Assembly: GCA_964200075.2 (NCBI GenBank)
Contig: CAXNAA020000010.1
Span: 1-40,546 of the forward strand
Source of the DNA: Sphacelaria rigidula
Taxonomy: Eukaryota > Phaeophyceae > Sphacelariales
Reading direction: 5' to 3'
DNA: 40,546 bases
Shown: piece after piece, positions 1 through 12,700 of the stretch
Position numbering within the stretch: the first letter of the stretch is position 1
How the letters are laid out: every line of letters begins with the position of its first letter
The notes under the pieces: model-generated
The model's database searches: none
The model's input: the letters and a program-made list of their open reading frames with translations, nothing else
Told to the model about the DNA's origin: nothing
Made by a program: the position numbers and the translations under genes

Positions 1-84
1 CGAACCACCGTTGCTGCTTTCAACGACGATCTGACTCGCAATTTCGAGCAACAAATGGCCCAAAATACCCCCCCGCTATCGTAG
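1..84 (+). CDS. 3' end of an unidentified gene (partial)
   Basis: Frame 1 is open from the first base and ends at a TAG at 82-84, giving 27 residues that finish FEQQMAQNTPPLS. The composition (Asn, Gln, Asp, polar helix) reads like a protein C-terminus rather than random sequence, and no splice acceptor is needed, so the exon starts outside the window. The family cannot be named from so short a piece. The alternative is chance: 28 open codons are not improbable, so this rests on composition and on the lack of any other explanation for the left edge. Confidence 0.4.
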   Translation, partial: RTTVAAFNDDLTRNFEQQMAQNTPPLS

Positions 85-2774
85 GATGACTCGAGGGATG
101 AGGTCGTCCGTATGAAGGTCATTCGTCATGAATGTAGGTCAGGGAAAACACGGCTTTTGAGTTAAACCTCGTTCGTTTTCTCAAGACCATTTCGAGAATC
201 CACTGTTTGGTGATGCCTCAGAAAACCTTGCGTGCTGGCTTCACCAAGAAGTGCAATTTTGCGCAGTACCTACTGGGTAACCACACTCAGTCGCAGTCGC
301 ATGACCTTATTGCGCCTGATCCATGCCCGATCGTGCAAGTGATCAAGTGATATCGGCATCAAGGGTCCGTCTGAGTTACAGCGCAACATAAGCAGCACAC
401 CACAGGGCACACACCTTCCAGCGCCGTTCTATTCAGTACAACACAGAAAACAGCTGCATCGCAATGGATGTATCTATATGTATGAATGATGAATGAAACT
501 TTGCGAATTCTGTGAAAAAAATGACGGGCATTCATCACGCAGTATAGAATGCGCGTCGCTGCCCGTGAAGAGTGACACGCGAGCGTGTGCTCCGCCTTTT
601 GAAGGCGGCTGCTACTGCTTTTCAGTGGATATATTTAGGAACGTGTACCACGCAGTTCTCAGCCTTGAGGCCCACCAAACATCGAGGGGCTCGAGTGATA
701 CCCACGACATCGCAATATGCCTTGCCTAGGTTCAGGGGTGCGTCGCCTTGTCAACCTAAGCAGCCGGGAGAGTAATTTGACATGCGCTTCCGTTAGAAGC
801 CACAGGGGTCTTTGGTTGCCTGATCGATCGCTTGATTGGCTCAAATAGACTGATCCACTACTGTTACGTCATGATCGCAAGAAAGGCGCGGCCAAGGAAA
901 ATACATGTACCGTAGCACTCACTGAAAATAAACCTCGAGCACAAAAAGGATAACAGAGAGTAGGAAAACCAAAAGGAAGAAAACCGGGTACACTGAAAAA
1001 AAGACACCAGACTAGAAACGGTCCAGAGGAACCCCCAATAACCTCCGCCCGACAGGGCTTGAAACGTGAGGCCGCAGGAAACACCCAAGCTAACCGAGGG
1101 CGTAGCTTGTAGCTCGCGACTCAGCTATCTGGGAGTCGTACCAAAGTAGGAACTGTTAACCACTAATCCATCAAAAAGAAGTTCTCGCTGTTCGTTGTTT
1201 CCCTCGGCACTGCTGCGAACCGTCGCACAAGCGTAGATTTGGCGAAATTTCCCCGAAAGCTTGATTCTCAGGGCCCATATCAGCGATTATTTTGTGATGT
1301 ACCGTAAACTGCACCAGCTGTGGCGTTCTTCTTCGGTTTCGCTGTTGCCATGAGTACTGATCGTGATCGAGCCACTCTACCTCCATTCCCTACCCCGCTG
1401 GAACAGTCGTGCTTGGCACTTCTGCGTGCAGGGTAGTTTGAGGTGCAACCGCAAGAGAGCAGGGGATGACACGCGATTAAAAATAGTTTCAAGCGATAGC
1501 GGCATTTCAGGTGCTCAGGCTTTTGAAGTGATAATGTTATGAAGTGCGTGTAGACAATACAGTATTTCCAAGCCACGAAACGCCGTCGCAGAGAAGGTTT
1601 GGCAGATAATTCGACAGCATCGCCCGTGTGTGAGCGTCTATTCGCTGCCCTGCGTACATCAATCCACTCGAACCGATGTTACGACAGGTGCTCACTCTGC
1701 ACGCCTTGGCCGCTGCATCAGTCCTCCCAGATTGATGTATCGCGGCTCTGCCCCATCTACGAGTGTGTCTGCAATGTCTTCCAGTCCTCCACCCCGCCCG
1801 GCACCCTGGCTGCCGTTCTGGGGAGGAGGACCGTAAATCAATCCCATTTCCGAGCGTAGTCGAGCGGGAAAGGCTGCCCCAGGTAAATTTTCTGCTCCGA
1901 GCAGTTATAGAATGTCGGCGGGAGGACGACGAAAAAATGGTAAATTGTGTGCCTTCTGGTCTGCTCTTTTCAGAAATTCTGAGACATGGGCATGCGCCTG
2001 GGACGCTTATCTGAGACCTCAATCAATCCACGGCGTCAATCTAGACCTGGGATGTGGACGTTTATTTGGTGCCTCAGGTTCATCTGGAACCTCTCTTCGT
2101 ACGTACAATAGACATTCATCTGTGACATCCTTGTGGGATGCTGACATCCACCTTGGAGCTGGAATGTGAGCATCTACCTGGGAATCTTCCCGTGGGACAT
2201 TAGACCTCTACTCGGAACGTTACCATCTGCTGAGACCACTTTACCGTGTCGTCGAATTTCACTGGATGCAGATCGATACTACACCAATCCCACTCAACCC
2301 TAACCCTAACCGTAGGCTGACCCGAAGCTGTGAGTAAACTGTTCGAAACTAATCATAGATTCGGGGTAGCGTGTGTAGATTCGGGTTACTGTGCGTTGGT
2401 ATAGAAGGCACCCGCAACTACGAGACAGGTCACTACAACAAAACACAGGATACTGAGAAATTAAATCTCGAGTTTTGAAAAAAATAATGTATTCGGCACA
2501 GGAAAGTGTGCCCTACAGTAGTGGGGCATGGATGTGGGCAAACGTGCGCTGGTGGTGGATGGCAGTATAGAATGTACTGGCAACGCATACATTTGGGCTA
2601 GCATGCGCCGGTAGAGCGCAGTAAACTGGGCGATGGCAGAACACGCATTTGAACTAGTGTGCGCCGGTAAAACTTTGCGCCGGGTACGCAAATATTGACG
2701 TCCAAGATAGACGTTGACGATCAACATGGACATCCCGGGCCTGGATGGAGACCCCAGACAAATGTACGGTCTCA
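85..2774. other. Gene-free stretch, probably 3' UTR then intergenic
   Basis: No chain of exons could be built here on either strand. The longest open stretch is 161 codons on the - strand (1537..2022). It has a random-looking composition rich in Arg, Ser and Cys and a + strand open frame opposite it, so I do not call it a gene. Near 1990-2230 short motifs of the type CTGGGA/CTGGAA recur irregularly. At 2296..2311 there are two and a half CCCTAA units, too few to be a telomere. The first several hundred bases may be the 3' UTR of the gene that ends at 84. Confidence 0.4.
2525..2690. repeat. Degenerate tandem repeat, about three units of ~60 bp
   Basis: Three diverged units follow one another. 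Each has the order: a run like CATTTGGGCTAG, then GTGCGCCGGT or TGCGCTGGT, then GGCGATGGCAGA or GGATGGCAGTA. The second unit starts near 2588 with ACATTTGGGCTAG followed by CATGCGCCGGTAGAG. The third starts near 2645 with GCATTTGAACTAG followed by TGTGCGCCGGTAAAA. The first unit (from 2525) is the most diverged. The array ends about 85 bp before the inverted-repeat element at 2775. Function unknown. Confidence 0.5.
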
Positions 2775-3030
2775 GAGTAGTGCTACGGTAGGGGTGCACT
2801 TTTTGCGCAAAATCTTGTCTGGTTCAGGGGCTCCTAACGATTCTAGATACACGAGAATATGGATCAGGGCATCCCCGTTCGCAACTTCATTCGGGATATC
2901 CCTAGGACATTGGAATAGTAATCCTGGCGTACTTTCACACATTTCATAACTCGTGTTATGGATGAGATGAAGGGCTCCTGACAATTCTAACCACAGAAAA
3001 TATTTGTGCCCCCCTACCGTAGCATCACTC
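2775..3030. mobile_element. MITE-like element, copy 1 (256 bp)
   Basis: The left end reads GAGTAGTGCTACGGTAGGGG and the right end, reverse-complemented, reads GAGTGATGCTACGGTAGGGG. The two are terminal inverted repeats differing at two of the first 14 bases and continuing into GTGCAC on the left. The 4-bp sequence CTCA lies directly outside both ends and may be a target-site duplication. The interior has no coding capacity. A colinear, diverged copy lies at 21249..21502, sharing blocks such as CAGGGGCTCCTAACG and GGATATCCCTA or GAGATATCCCTA. This fits a non-autonomous DNA transposon; the parent transposase is not in the window. Confidence 0.75.
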
Positions 3031-3701
3031 CTCAGATGAACATCCCAGAGGAAGGTGCGTATCCCAGCTGCAGGTTGCACGACGATGCAAGTTCGTGTTT
3101 CCTTCGGACTGCTGAAAAGGATATTTCTCTCAGCCACAGCGCAACTGTTTCTCTCAACGCTGGGCAACGATCCCCAGAGAGTAGCATTTATGAATTCTCA
3201 CGTCCTGAAAAACAGCGACTACAGCTGAAGGAAGATAGGAAGATAGTGTTAGCAGGCAGACGCGAAGTACGACACCTATTCTGGTATAGCATTTGGCTAC
3301 GTCTACGCCGTATTATACCCTTCCGGGATTCTCACCGTCGGGTATTGGCCTTGAATGTGTAGTTGAGCGTTGACGTTCTATTGCGACCGATTCGCTGCCG
3401 CGTGTAATGATAATGAAACGGTGCACAATGTAAAGGGAAGGGGTAAGGGAATTCAATCCATAAAGTTGTTGCGGCAAACCCATGTCCAACGTGACGATGG
3501 TGCGCTGGTTGCCCGCTTGAAGCATGCTCTCTGTGCGCATTTATCGTTTCGTAGCCAAAGTTTAATCGCATCGTCAGGAAAAGTAGTTGGGGCATCCACC
3601 CGTGTGTCAGTATTCATCTTCGTTGCTACATTATCCCACCACCCCACTACCGCAGCGTGCAACACCCTCAATTCCTGTGTTGACCACATTTGTAATTTGC
3701 T
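3031..3701. other. Probable 3' flank/3' UTR of the coiled-coil gene
   Basis: This stretch lies just beyond the stop codon (3702..3704, - strand) of the coiled-coil gene and before the MITE-like element. I see no exon chain in either direction. Brown-algal genes are known for long 3' UTRs, so much of it could be transcribed. No clear polyadenylation signal was picked out. Confidence 0.35.
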
Positions 3702-6700
3702 TCAAACCCATGTAACAAATCCAAAGAGATCAATCGCATCTCCGCACCTGTGTCGCCGCTTGAGCGCCCTCTCATGGAGCGCTTGATTGATCTGTCTCCG
3801 GGTTCGATTTCTCCCGTCATCGCCGCTATCACCGTCAACGGTGGATGACCAATCCATTCTCCTCTCATCGGGACCGACTTCCGTCTCTACCGGTGCCGAT
3901 GACACGTGCCCTGTCTCTAAGATTGTTTGTCGCTCATTCTCATGCGACGTCTGATGACTACCTTGATCTCCCTCCCATCTTCGGCGTTCGCTTTGAGGTG
4001 CACCTCGAGAACTACCACCGGGACACGCGTCGGCTTGCGATTCGTCCCTGGCCGCTACGCGCTCGTCATTACCAGAAGCGGCCTGCTGCTGCGATGGTAA
4101 CGCTCGGCAGGCAACAGCCGCCGATACCCCGTGCAGAACACGATTGGTCTCGTCATTTACGAGTCCCGGCGCGGGATGCTGCTCATTTTGTCCTCCTCGC
4201 CTCCCCCGATCGGAATCTACATCACCGCTGGAGTGACTAAAGCCCCCGCCAGAATTCACTGCACTCCCCCTACTTGGTTGGATCGTGGCAGCATTGTCGG
4301 CTGCCCCAGGCCCACAATTTCCATCGTCATGGCTCCACTCGTTTTTTCCGTCCTTGTGGTCCGCGGTCGGTGGAGCGGGCGGCTCGAAACCGACCCCACT
4401 GTCGGCAAGTACGCTCAGGGAAGCTTCCAACGGCGCCGTAAGCGAGTTATTGTGACCACTGCCGCCACCCCCAAGGGAAAAAGAAGATCCAGCGGTACTC
4501 TGCCAGCTGTCTGCTTACCAAGGGAAAGACGAAAGGCCGCGCGGGTCAGAGGCTGCCGGGCACAAGAGATAGTCAAGAGCAGACTCAACTCCGAAATACT
4601 GCGCATTTCCATGATACATACCTCAAGATGAAGACTCCTCTGTTCAAGGAATCCCTCCCTGTGACTGTCTGCACTTCACGAAAATCATGTGCTGGTATAC
4701 CACATACCGTACATCCATACTTATCTTGGGTAGGCATCTTGTGTTGCCACGGCTTAATTCCTAGGGGGTCAACTAATGTGTGATAGTGAATCAATCAATC
4801 AATACATCAATATCCATATCCGTGCACTAAACCACAACAAACCATTTTCACCTCCAAGGGAAACAACGAGATCGTGTCTTTTTCCAAGTCTCGGAACCAC
4901 CGGAGAGCCGTGACGGCCGACTCCACCACTCCCAATTCCACCACCCCCAGCCCCTCCGAACACACGCTCCCTCCCCAGCGCCTCGTCCTCAGACAATGTT
5001 GCACTTGTGTACTCCATCCGTAGACCACTTGGGTCGGGGTCCGTCGTGAGGCGGGACAAGGCATCACTTAAAACCTCATTTCTGCTTCGACATGGTGGTA
5101 AAACGGGGTATTGTGCAGAAAGTGATGATGGTTGGGCAATTTCACCGACCGAGCTAAACACGCAATGCCCAGCATGTCTTGTTGCTGCCGTGTATAGACC
5201 CAAGGCCACATATACGCCTACTTGGCCGTAGTGTTGCTGGTATTACCAGCACTCACGCATTTATCGGGGGCAACCCGCATGTCTGTGGCACACCCCATTA
5301 AGGCTAGCAAATGTCACAATGACACACCGCGACACTACATCGACATTTGTCGTCCTTCGTAAATACGCGCGCACAGCTTGCTTGCCAAAACGTAATGCCT
5401 TGGTAAGATAAACTTATGACGATTTTTTTCTCCCAACACCCAACAAGTTGAATTTGAGGAACCTCCGTGAACATCTCAACCCGTTCACATCGAACTCAGG
5501 ATTTGACCTTCGAGTGAGTCGCTCGATCTCTGAGTCTCGCTGCCGAACCAGACCCCTCAGATCCTCCTCTGCCTCACGAGCATTTTCTTCGACACCCTTT
5601 GGGAATTCCGAAAACGGGATGGCGCCGCCGTGTTAGAACCTTGCCGCCAGCCTAAACGCGACGAGTTGAACAGTATTTCTCCCATGACATCCCAGAGAAC
5701 AGTTTCGGTCTAAACCTGACATCGTTTTGTTCATCACGTCCTTTGTGGTGAACCGTTGTACCCTGAAGTCCATCTTTGCGAAATGGGTGATATCGGCAAA
5801 TTTCAGTGCCACAGTCATAAGATATGCACGAGGCTTGTCCGCCGAAAATATACCTTCCTCGTCCCATGGGAAAAGCGGGTGTGTTTTTCAGTTCCCGAAA
5901 AATAAAAAACGAAGGCGGGTACGGTTTCTACTTCGCTAGCCTGTGCTAAATATAGTCGCGGTTCTTGTGTGACATGTAAATCACAGAACGATCATTCTTT
6001 TGATGTGAAGTGGAAACACCACAAGGACTCCCTCCATCATCTATTCGTCCGACACCGAGCCAGCTCCCGCCATGAGGTTGTTACCTGTAGCCGTAATTTG
6101 AGTTTGTCGAGTCGCTCAAGCGCAGCGAGCATCTCTCGCTCTTTGCGACAGAGCGAGTCTTCGAGAGAGCTGAAGCAGTGGAGTAGCGTTCAAGCACCGG
6201 GAAAGAGGGATTGATGCCATGAGAAACTATAGTCGCGGCACGAAATTTAACCATAAGAAACCATAGTCGCGGTACGCAATTCGCCCCCCCCCAAAAAAAA
6301 ACTCGGGAAGTCTGCTTGACCAATATTCCTTGGTTGATGGCTGACGTCAGCCATGTTCCCCTGGAGTGGGGGGGGGGCATTTAGTCAATCAGATCTGATG
6401 AGCTTCTGTTTGGCCAATCGCAAAACCGCCTGCCATTTTAGCCTCCTCTCTAGAAGTATAGTAACGGCGGGGTACTGATGGTAGGCTGAGAAACTGGAAA
6501 TTCTGCCCTCCGACGGGTAACTTTGGCTGCTGAATCCACACACGGAATCAAGTGCCACTTATCGAACTGACTGCATCTTGCTACTCCGACAAGGCCGACA
6601 AGGCGGACCAACAGCACCGATGAGAGTTCAAATGCGGAGATTGGGAGATCAACTTGGATGGTCTGACGTGCTCTCCAAATAGCACAACTTGCCTTGTTTT

Positions 6701-9700
6701 TCTAGATTCCTCTTCCGCGCGTGATCGTGCTTCGAATGTGCATTTCTCTGCCGACTCCTTCGCCTGGAAATAACCCGACGGGATATCGGCACGTCTCTGT
6801 AATGTGAACTACAATGATTTTCGGATATCGCGACGTAGATAGCAGCGGATGCTAAGGCAAGTGCACGGTTTGTCGGTAAAGACCGAAATCAGCAGTGCAC
6901 CCGCATTCAACACATATATCCTGTTATCCACAACATTTGATGATGAGATGGAGTTAAGAGGAAGGGGTCAAGATAACAGGGTGATGCAGCGAGGTGATAC
7001 AGTGGGAGGTGTACGTAATAAGGAAACCAATTCGGCTAGTTCGCTAGGGGGTGCACTCTTGGCGTGTAAAGTCGCGGTTGAACCGCATCAATTCGCTTGC
7101 GAAGACCTGCGACAACCTGCTGATATTTCTTCAATATCGACGAATCAAATTGAACAGAGGCACGTCTCCCTAGTTTACCTGGGTTGCAGCCGCCATTTGC
7201 CGTCGAAGGGTTGTTATTTCAGCCTCCGTAACCTCGGACCCTCTGTTGCTTTCCCCCCCTGACCCACCGACGCTACCGCTACCGCTGTCGCCGCCGCTCC
7301 CACTTGCAGCACTGCGGCCGGTGTTACCACCACCTGAGCCAACTTTGCTCATGCGAGCTGAAAGCTGTGATACTTGCCTCTCTAAGCCGGAGCCCTTCGC
7401 CTCAGAACTTCTCAGCTCGCCCTGTAGCGCCTGTTTTGTTTTCGCGCGTCTTTCCCATTAGCTACGAGAGAGATGAACAATTTGCGGTTGCGGCTCATGT
7501 TCCATGCGTTTAGTGATCAGCACTTGTTGTTTTTACTAGTCAAACACGTGTAGTTTGATCCTAAGGTGCTCCAGCGGTCACACCCTTTTCGACGAGCGAA
7601 AAATGGTATCATACGAGGAATGGTTCGTGTTCGCGACGGAGAGTTAAAAAATGCGCCGCTCCATTATGCTGAGAGAAGATGACAGACGGGATGTCATCGA
7701 ATCCCACAAAGCAGCAAACGTGCCTGCAGAAAGGAGATTGACAGTCGGGGGAGCTATGAGACCACGTCGACATGTTGTGGGCACCCTCAAATCTCTCATC
7801 AGAACTTGTTCAAAATTGAACATCTACGTTATATGACGACCCAAGGACTCGCCTGTGGTTTTTATTAAGTCCGTGAAGATTTCGCAGTGTGCCTTACCTG
7901 GAGGGCAACGACTACGGCCTTGGACTTCCGTCGAGCATCGGCTACCTCCCGCGTCCTCTTTTCCACTTCTTCTGCCAACTGTTGAATTGACGACCCACAC
8001 GACCACCCATTTACCCCGAACAGGTGCAGAAGCCGGAGGCGGTGAAAAGTAGGTGGCATGGCGCGTGAGGAGTAACAAGAGCTCATCATGTTCCTGCGGG
8101 TGAACACGAGGTCTCCCGCCACACAAGACACAACAAAACGTGGTTGCGGAACGCCATCTTCTGTTTCCTGTTCTGTGTTCGGTATCTCTTTCGTGATTTC
8201 GGGTAAAGGGTCGTACGTGATCAGCCTTCCCTGCCTACTGCGCATATTGCCTTCCGACACCATGTGTAGCCAACGTTATGCCCTTCACGAGACCCCCCTA
8301 CTCGGAACTTCGAGGATCAGCAATATGTTCGATTTTCTACATGATGCGTGAACTAGTAGCAGAAGTCGAGCAATGCTACGGTGGGGGGGCACTTTTCAGT
8401 CCAAAACGTTTCTGAGGCTGCACACTACGACCCAGATGTTTGCCATGGTGAGGTTCCTACACCTAATGAGCCTCAGAAAAACAGTGCACTCCTACCGTGG
8501 CATTGCTCGGTCGTCAACAGAGGTCTCCAGAGCACTTCTCTGCGATATACGTCGTAAAATAAATAGGCAGGTTACGTTGAGTACCCTCAACCTCCAAGAG
8601 CCCCTTATATGTCTTGGCAGAATCGAGGTATTGTTTGCGTCTATACCGCCCCGTGCAATATGCCTACGCACTCGTTTTTTCGCGTCGTCCTGCACGGTCG
8701 CCAGATTTCGCTCGTAGGTTCTTTCTGCAGCTCGCTGTCCTGCTTCCGCTTCCATCAAACGGCGCTGAGAACTCGCCTGATTTCATCGTGAAGTTGTTGT
8801 CAACAGGGATGGATGTGCATGGGGTCGAAATTCTGCATACTGGCGGCCACGTACGAACGGAATGTCGATAGAGCAGGGTGACTCGTGTGCCCATTGGGAC
8901 GTACGCGTATTCGCACGGTAAGGGTACTGAGTTGAAAACGGGTTTGGTGCTGCTGGAATAACGTAGCTGTCCATTCTGTAGGCTGCGATCTTCCGCTTGA
9001 CTTGGGATAGGGTTGGCGTGGTGCTGACGGAAGGGATCTCAGGACTTATGTCTTCCCCGGGCTGAGGTACATGCTTCACACCTTTGCGTCATGTTTCCGC
9101 TCAGCCAAATCATGGAGTCACTGGCGCAAGGCGCGAACTCCTGTGGATAACGGTCTTTCTGCAATCGCGCAGGGGTCCCACACATGAAGAAAAACATACC
9201 GTACATGTTCGAGTTTACTTGATTTCGAAATACGCCGTTCACACACGTACCGAGGGGGATGGGTTGATCCCTTGAGACCACGGACTCATCCCGAGGAAGG
9301 GGAAGGGTTCAAAGTGCGACAAGTAAAGAATGAATAAATAAATACACATCGTAAAGAAGGTGATGTGACTGTTCGTTTATATTGATGAATGATCGTTGAT
9401 AGGGGTCTCGCTCGCCTGTGTTTCTCGCAAGGCTTCATCTGCCTCTCTCTTCATGGAATCTAGCGCCTCCTTCAGCTTTCGACTGGCCTCTGCCGCTGCC
9501 CTGAGCATTGGTTGATTCGATTGGTTCATTTGTTGTCGCATATTGACGTATTCGCTACGAATACAGCCGTGGTCGCACGGTGGACGTATCCATGCTAAAT
9601 GAACGGAAACACTCACTAACCGAATCTCGAGGGCAACCTCAAAAAAAGGGAAAGAGCGAGAAAAGAGAAAGCAGGGAGAAAACAAAAAGATAATAAACTA

Positions 9701-12700
9701 GTCTTGATGCCGAGCTAAGAGATAGTATCGTTCTTGAGAGGATCTGCGATAGGCCCCTGCCAGAGCCTCAGATAAGAGGCCACACAAAGAGCAACGCCAT
9801 CGGAGCACGTCACACTTGAGCCCTCTGGAGATGGCACACAACATGTATCGAGGAGAGTGTAAGATTTGACCGTAGAATTTTATAGCGTATAGACGCGTGT
9901 AATAGAGTAGTACGTAGCATGGGGGGGTGGCAATTGCTTCAGTCCATGAGATGAATACAACCCGACAATGATGCAGTCGCACGAACGCATTACGGTTGTC
10001 CTCATCTGATATTGAAAACACCGAGTTGTCTCCTACTGTGCACGCAATCCAGGTCAGTCTGGGCTATACTTACACATGCAGGAGGTTCCTTCCACATTTG
10101 TTGTCGTGCCTGGGGTGTGTGTACCTCCAAATGTTGTTCCTCGGGATAACGTGTGAATATGTTACATCAAATTATTGTTTTTAGGACCAAATTCGAGGTC
10201 CAATACCGCCGGGGAGACGCTCACTGCCTGTAAATGTGTTGAACACCGTACTGGCTTTCGTCATGCGCAACATCCTGATGTAGCGCCATTGCCTCTGCAG
10301 TTCGTATTTTTTGCATCACCCCCACCTCTTCGAAGGAAAAAAAACACACATACCCAGCTCATGAAATCAGAAGGGTATGTTCACCTGCAAAGCATTGTCT
10401 ATCTAGTCCTGGACAAAATGGAGTATGGTTCATACCTCTTCTCTCGACGGTCAGCCGCCTCTAGCTGCCCCTGCGCCGCCTGCCATCTAGCCTCTGAGAC
10501 TTCTAGTTCTTCCTCTAACCTTTGCACACTTTCCGCCGCCCGTCGCCCCTCCTCTTCCGCTTTTGTCAACGTTTTCTTCAAGTCCTGTTTACGCAAGGGA
10601 AGTAAAAGGTGGCAACAATGACCCAGGTTGAATTATTTGTAGTCACATATTACCGTCCAGGCTGGTGAAGGCGACCTGATCTGCAAGGGGTTGACTCGTA
10701 TTTTTATTCCAATGTTCGCGTTTCGCTCGGTGCTGTAGCGACCGAACCTCGACTTACGGTCGCATGGGTACGTTTAACATTTATTCAACGGCTGCTTCGT
10801 TCAGTAGTTCACGTATCGAAGTCATCAACCTCTGAATTTTGCCCAATTTCACAACGTTCAACTTCTCGGCGCTGGTTCGAACGACCCGTGCGGACTCCTG
10901 CGGTAGGGACGAGAGAGGATGCAGGCTTTTAGGTCAAGTATACGAACATCTTCACCACCTTCCATGAACCGTTCATTCCGCCGGGGGGCTACTTTGATGG
11001 AAACTGCGGTGCATTTCCGCAACGCAGACATTCGCGATTTGGGTCGTGGCGCAAGGGTTTGCAGCAAATCCTGCGATTCAGGTCTCAAATCTGGCACAAC
11101 CGTACTGAACTGCACCCACGTCGAGCTCATAAGCGTGCTTCTCGGCAACGTCTTCCGCGTCGGCAAGCCTTCCCCTAGCGCCCGCGCCCTCGCTCGAGAG
11201 CCTTGCGTTTGCCTGGCTCAACTGAACCAGCCGCTGCTCAAGCAAGGATCGCAAGGATGTGTCGATTTTGGAAGAAAATATACACAGGGGTAATGATCTA
11301 CTCCAAGTGTTGGCCGGTACGCGTAAAACGAAATGTGCGGGCGAGTGGAGTCCGCGCACGAATTCATCCATTATAATGAAAAACACAAGATCCAAATGCT
11401 TTGCCAGAACAAAGATACCGCAATCGAGTTTCGATAGGTGTGGTAAACCGAAATATTTCGCATGGTGTTTCTACCCGTGCTGATGTGCAGTGCCCCAAAC
11501 TGACAACAGGACGCGGTCAGACGATCCACGGATATTTTTCAAGTGAAGTGATATATATACATATATATATATATGTGTGTGTGCCATCAATGTTGCCGAG
11601 AGAGGCTATACCGTCGAGGTATTCACGTGTGTTGTGAGGAAGATTAGACAAACGCGTGATGGTGAGCGCACCTGAGCGCCTTCCCTGTCGCTCGCCTTGG
11701 CTGTCTCAACGGTTTGTTCCAAGGTGCGTCGTAGAGAGGACAGCTCCGACCTAACGACGTCGACACCGAGCAGAGAGCAACGATTGTAAATCTCCTTCGA
11801 GCGTGGTGCTGGAAGCATGTCGGAGCTATGGTGGAATCTCATCACGTCTGTTCAACGCTGGCGGTGAATAAAGGGCGTATATGTAGAGTCGGTGTTGTTG
11901 TACTGTTGCGGAGGTGCTATTTTTGGAGCGTCAAGAACCGTCATGGGTAGCCACCCGGCCGTGCTTGACCGAATAGGTGGACCGAGGGACGCACCTCAGG
12001 GCTTCGATCCGTTCGTCTTGCATCGCGGTTGCGACTTTTGCCTCGCTCAGCTCGTGCAATGTCTGTGTAGCATGAGAGCAAAGACGTATCACAACAGACA
12101 GGGTCACGCCTTGTGTCGCGCGAAGATACGCAGTGGCGTGCGTTTTTGAAGCGATTGTGTTGATTAGTTTCCGCACTACCTTAACCAATCCCCGAGGGAT
12201 CCAACCATGGTCATTGTCCACAGGATAGGCGTACCTCGGGAACCCCAAACAAAAGCACTTGGGGATCTGAAATGAGGTTTTAGCGAGGGCAGCAGGCGAT
12301 ACCATTTCTACAGCGCTGTCTGTGTCTGGACACCAAGTGGCAACTGATCTGAAATCGGAATATTTTCCCAAAGATAGGGGAGTAGGGCGATTGTGCTACT
12401 TGAAGCTACGAATGGGTGCACAGAGATACAGCCGGAGAAATGTACTACTGTTCACGCTTTGATGTCGCTCAGGGTGTCGTTTTTTTCCCGCGCTAAATGT
12501 TACCGATGTCCATCTCCGGATAAATTCCGCAACTTTCAGCTTCCGCATCTTTTGAAATAGAGCATGGAAACCTTCTGAAAAGGGTGCACCTTTTGTTCCC
12601 TGTCCTCGGCGCCCAGCTTCGCGGACACTTCCGTTTCGGACTTTGCGTGTGCTTCGGAGAGGAGCTGTTGATGCCGTTCTACATCCTTTGCCGACTCCTG

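Noticed and set aside
1537-2022. 161-codon open frame on the - strand
   Set aside because: The composition is Arg/Ser/Cys-heavy with no motif, the + strand is open opposite it, and no adjacent exon joins in phase.
2296-2311. CCCTAACCCTAACC as telomeric sequence
   Set aside because: Only about two and a half units in the middle of the window; too short for a telomere or a meaningful interstitial block.
4519-4552. A possible 34-nt exon between exons 24 and 25 of the coiled-coil gene
   Set aside because: Its phases fit, but the following intron would be only 12 nt, which cannot be spliced.
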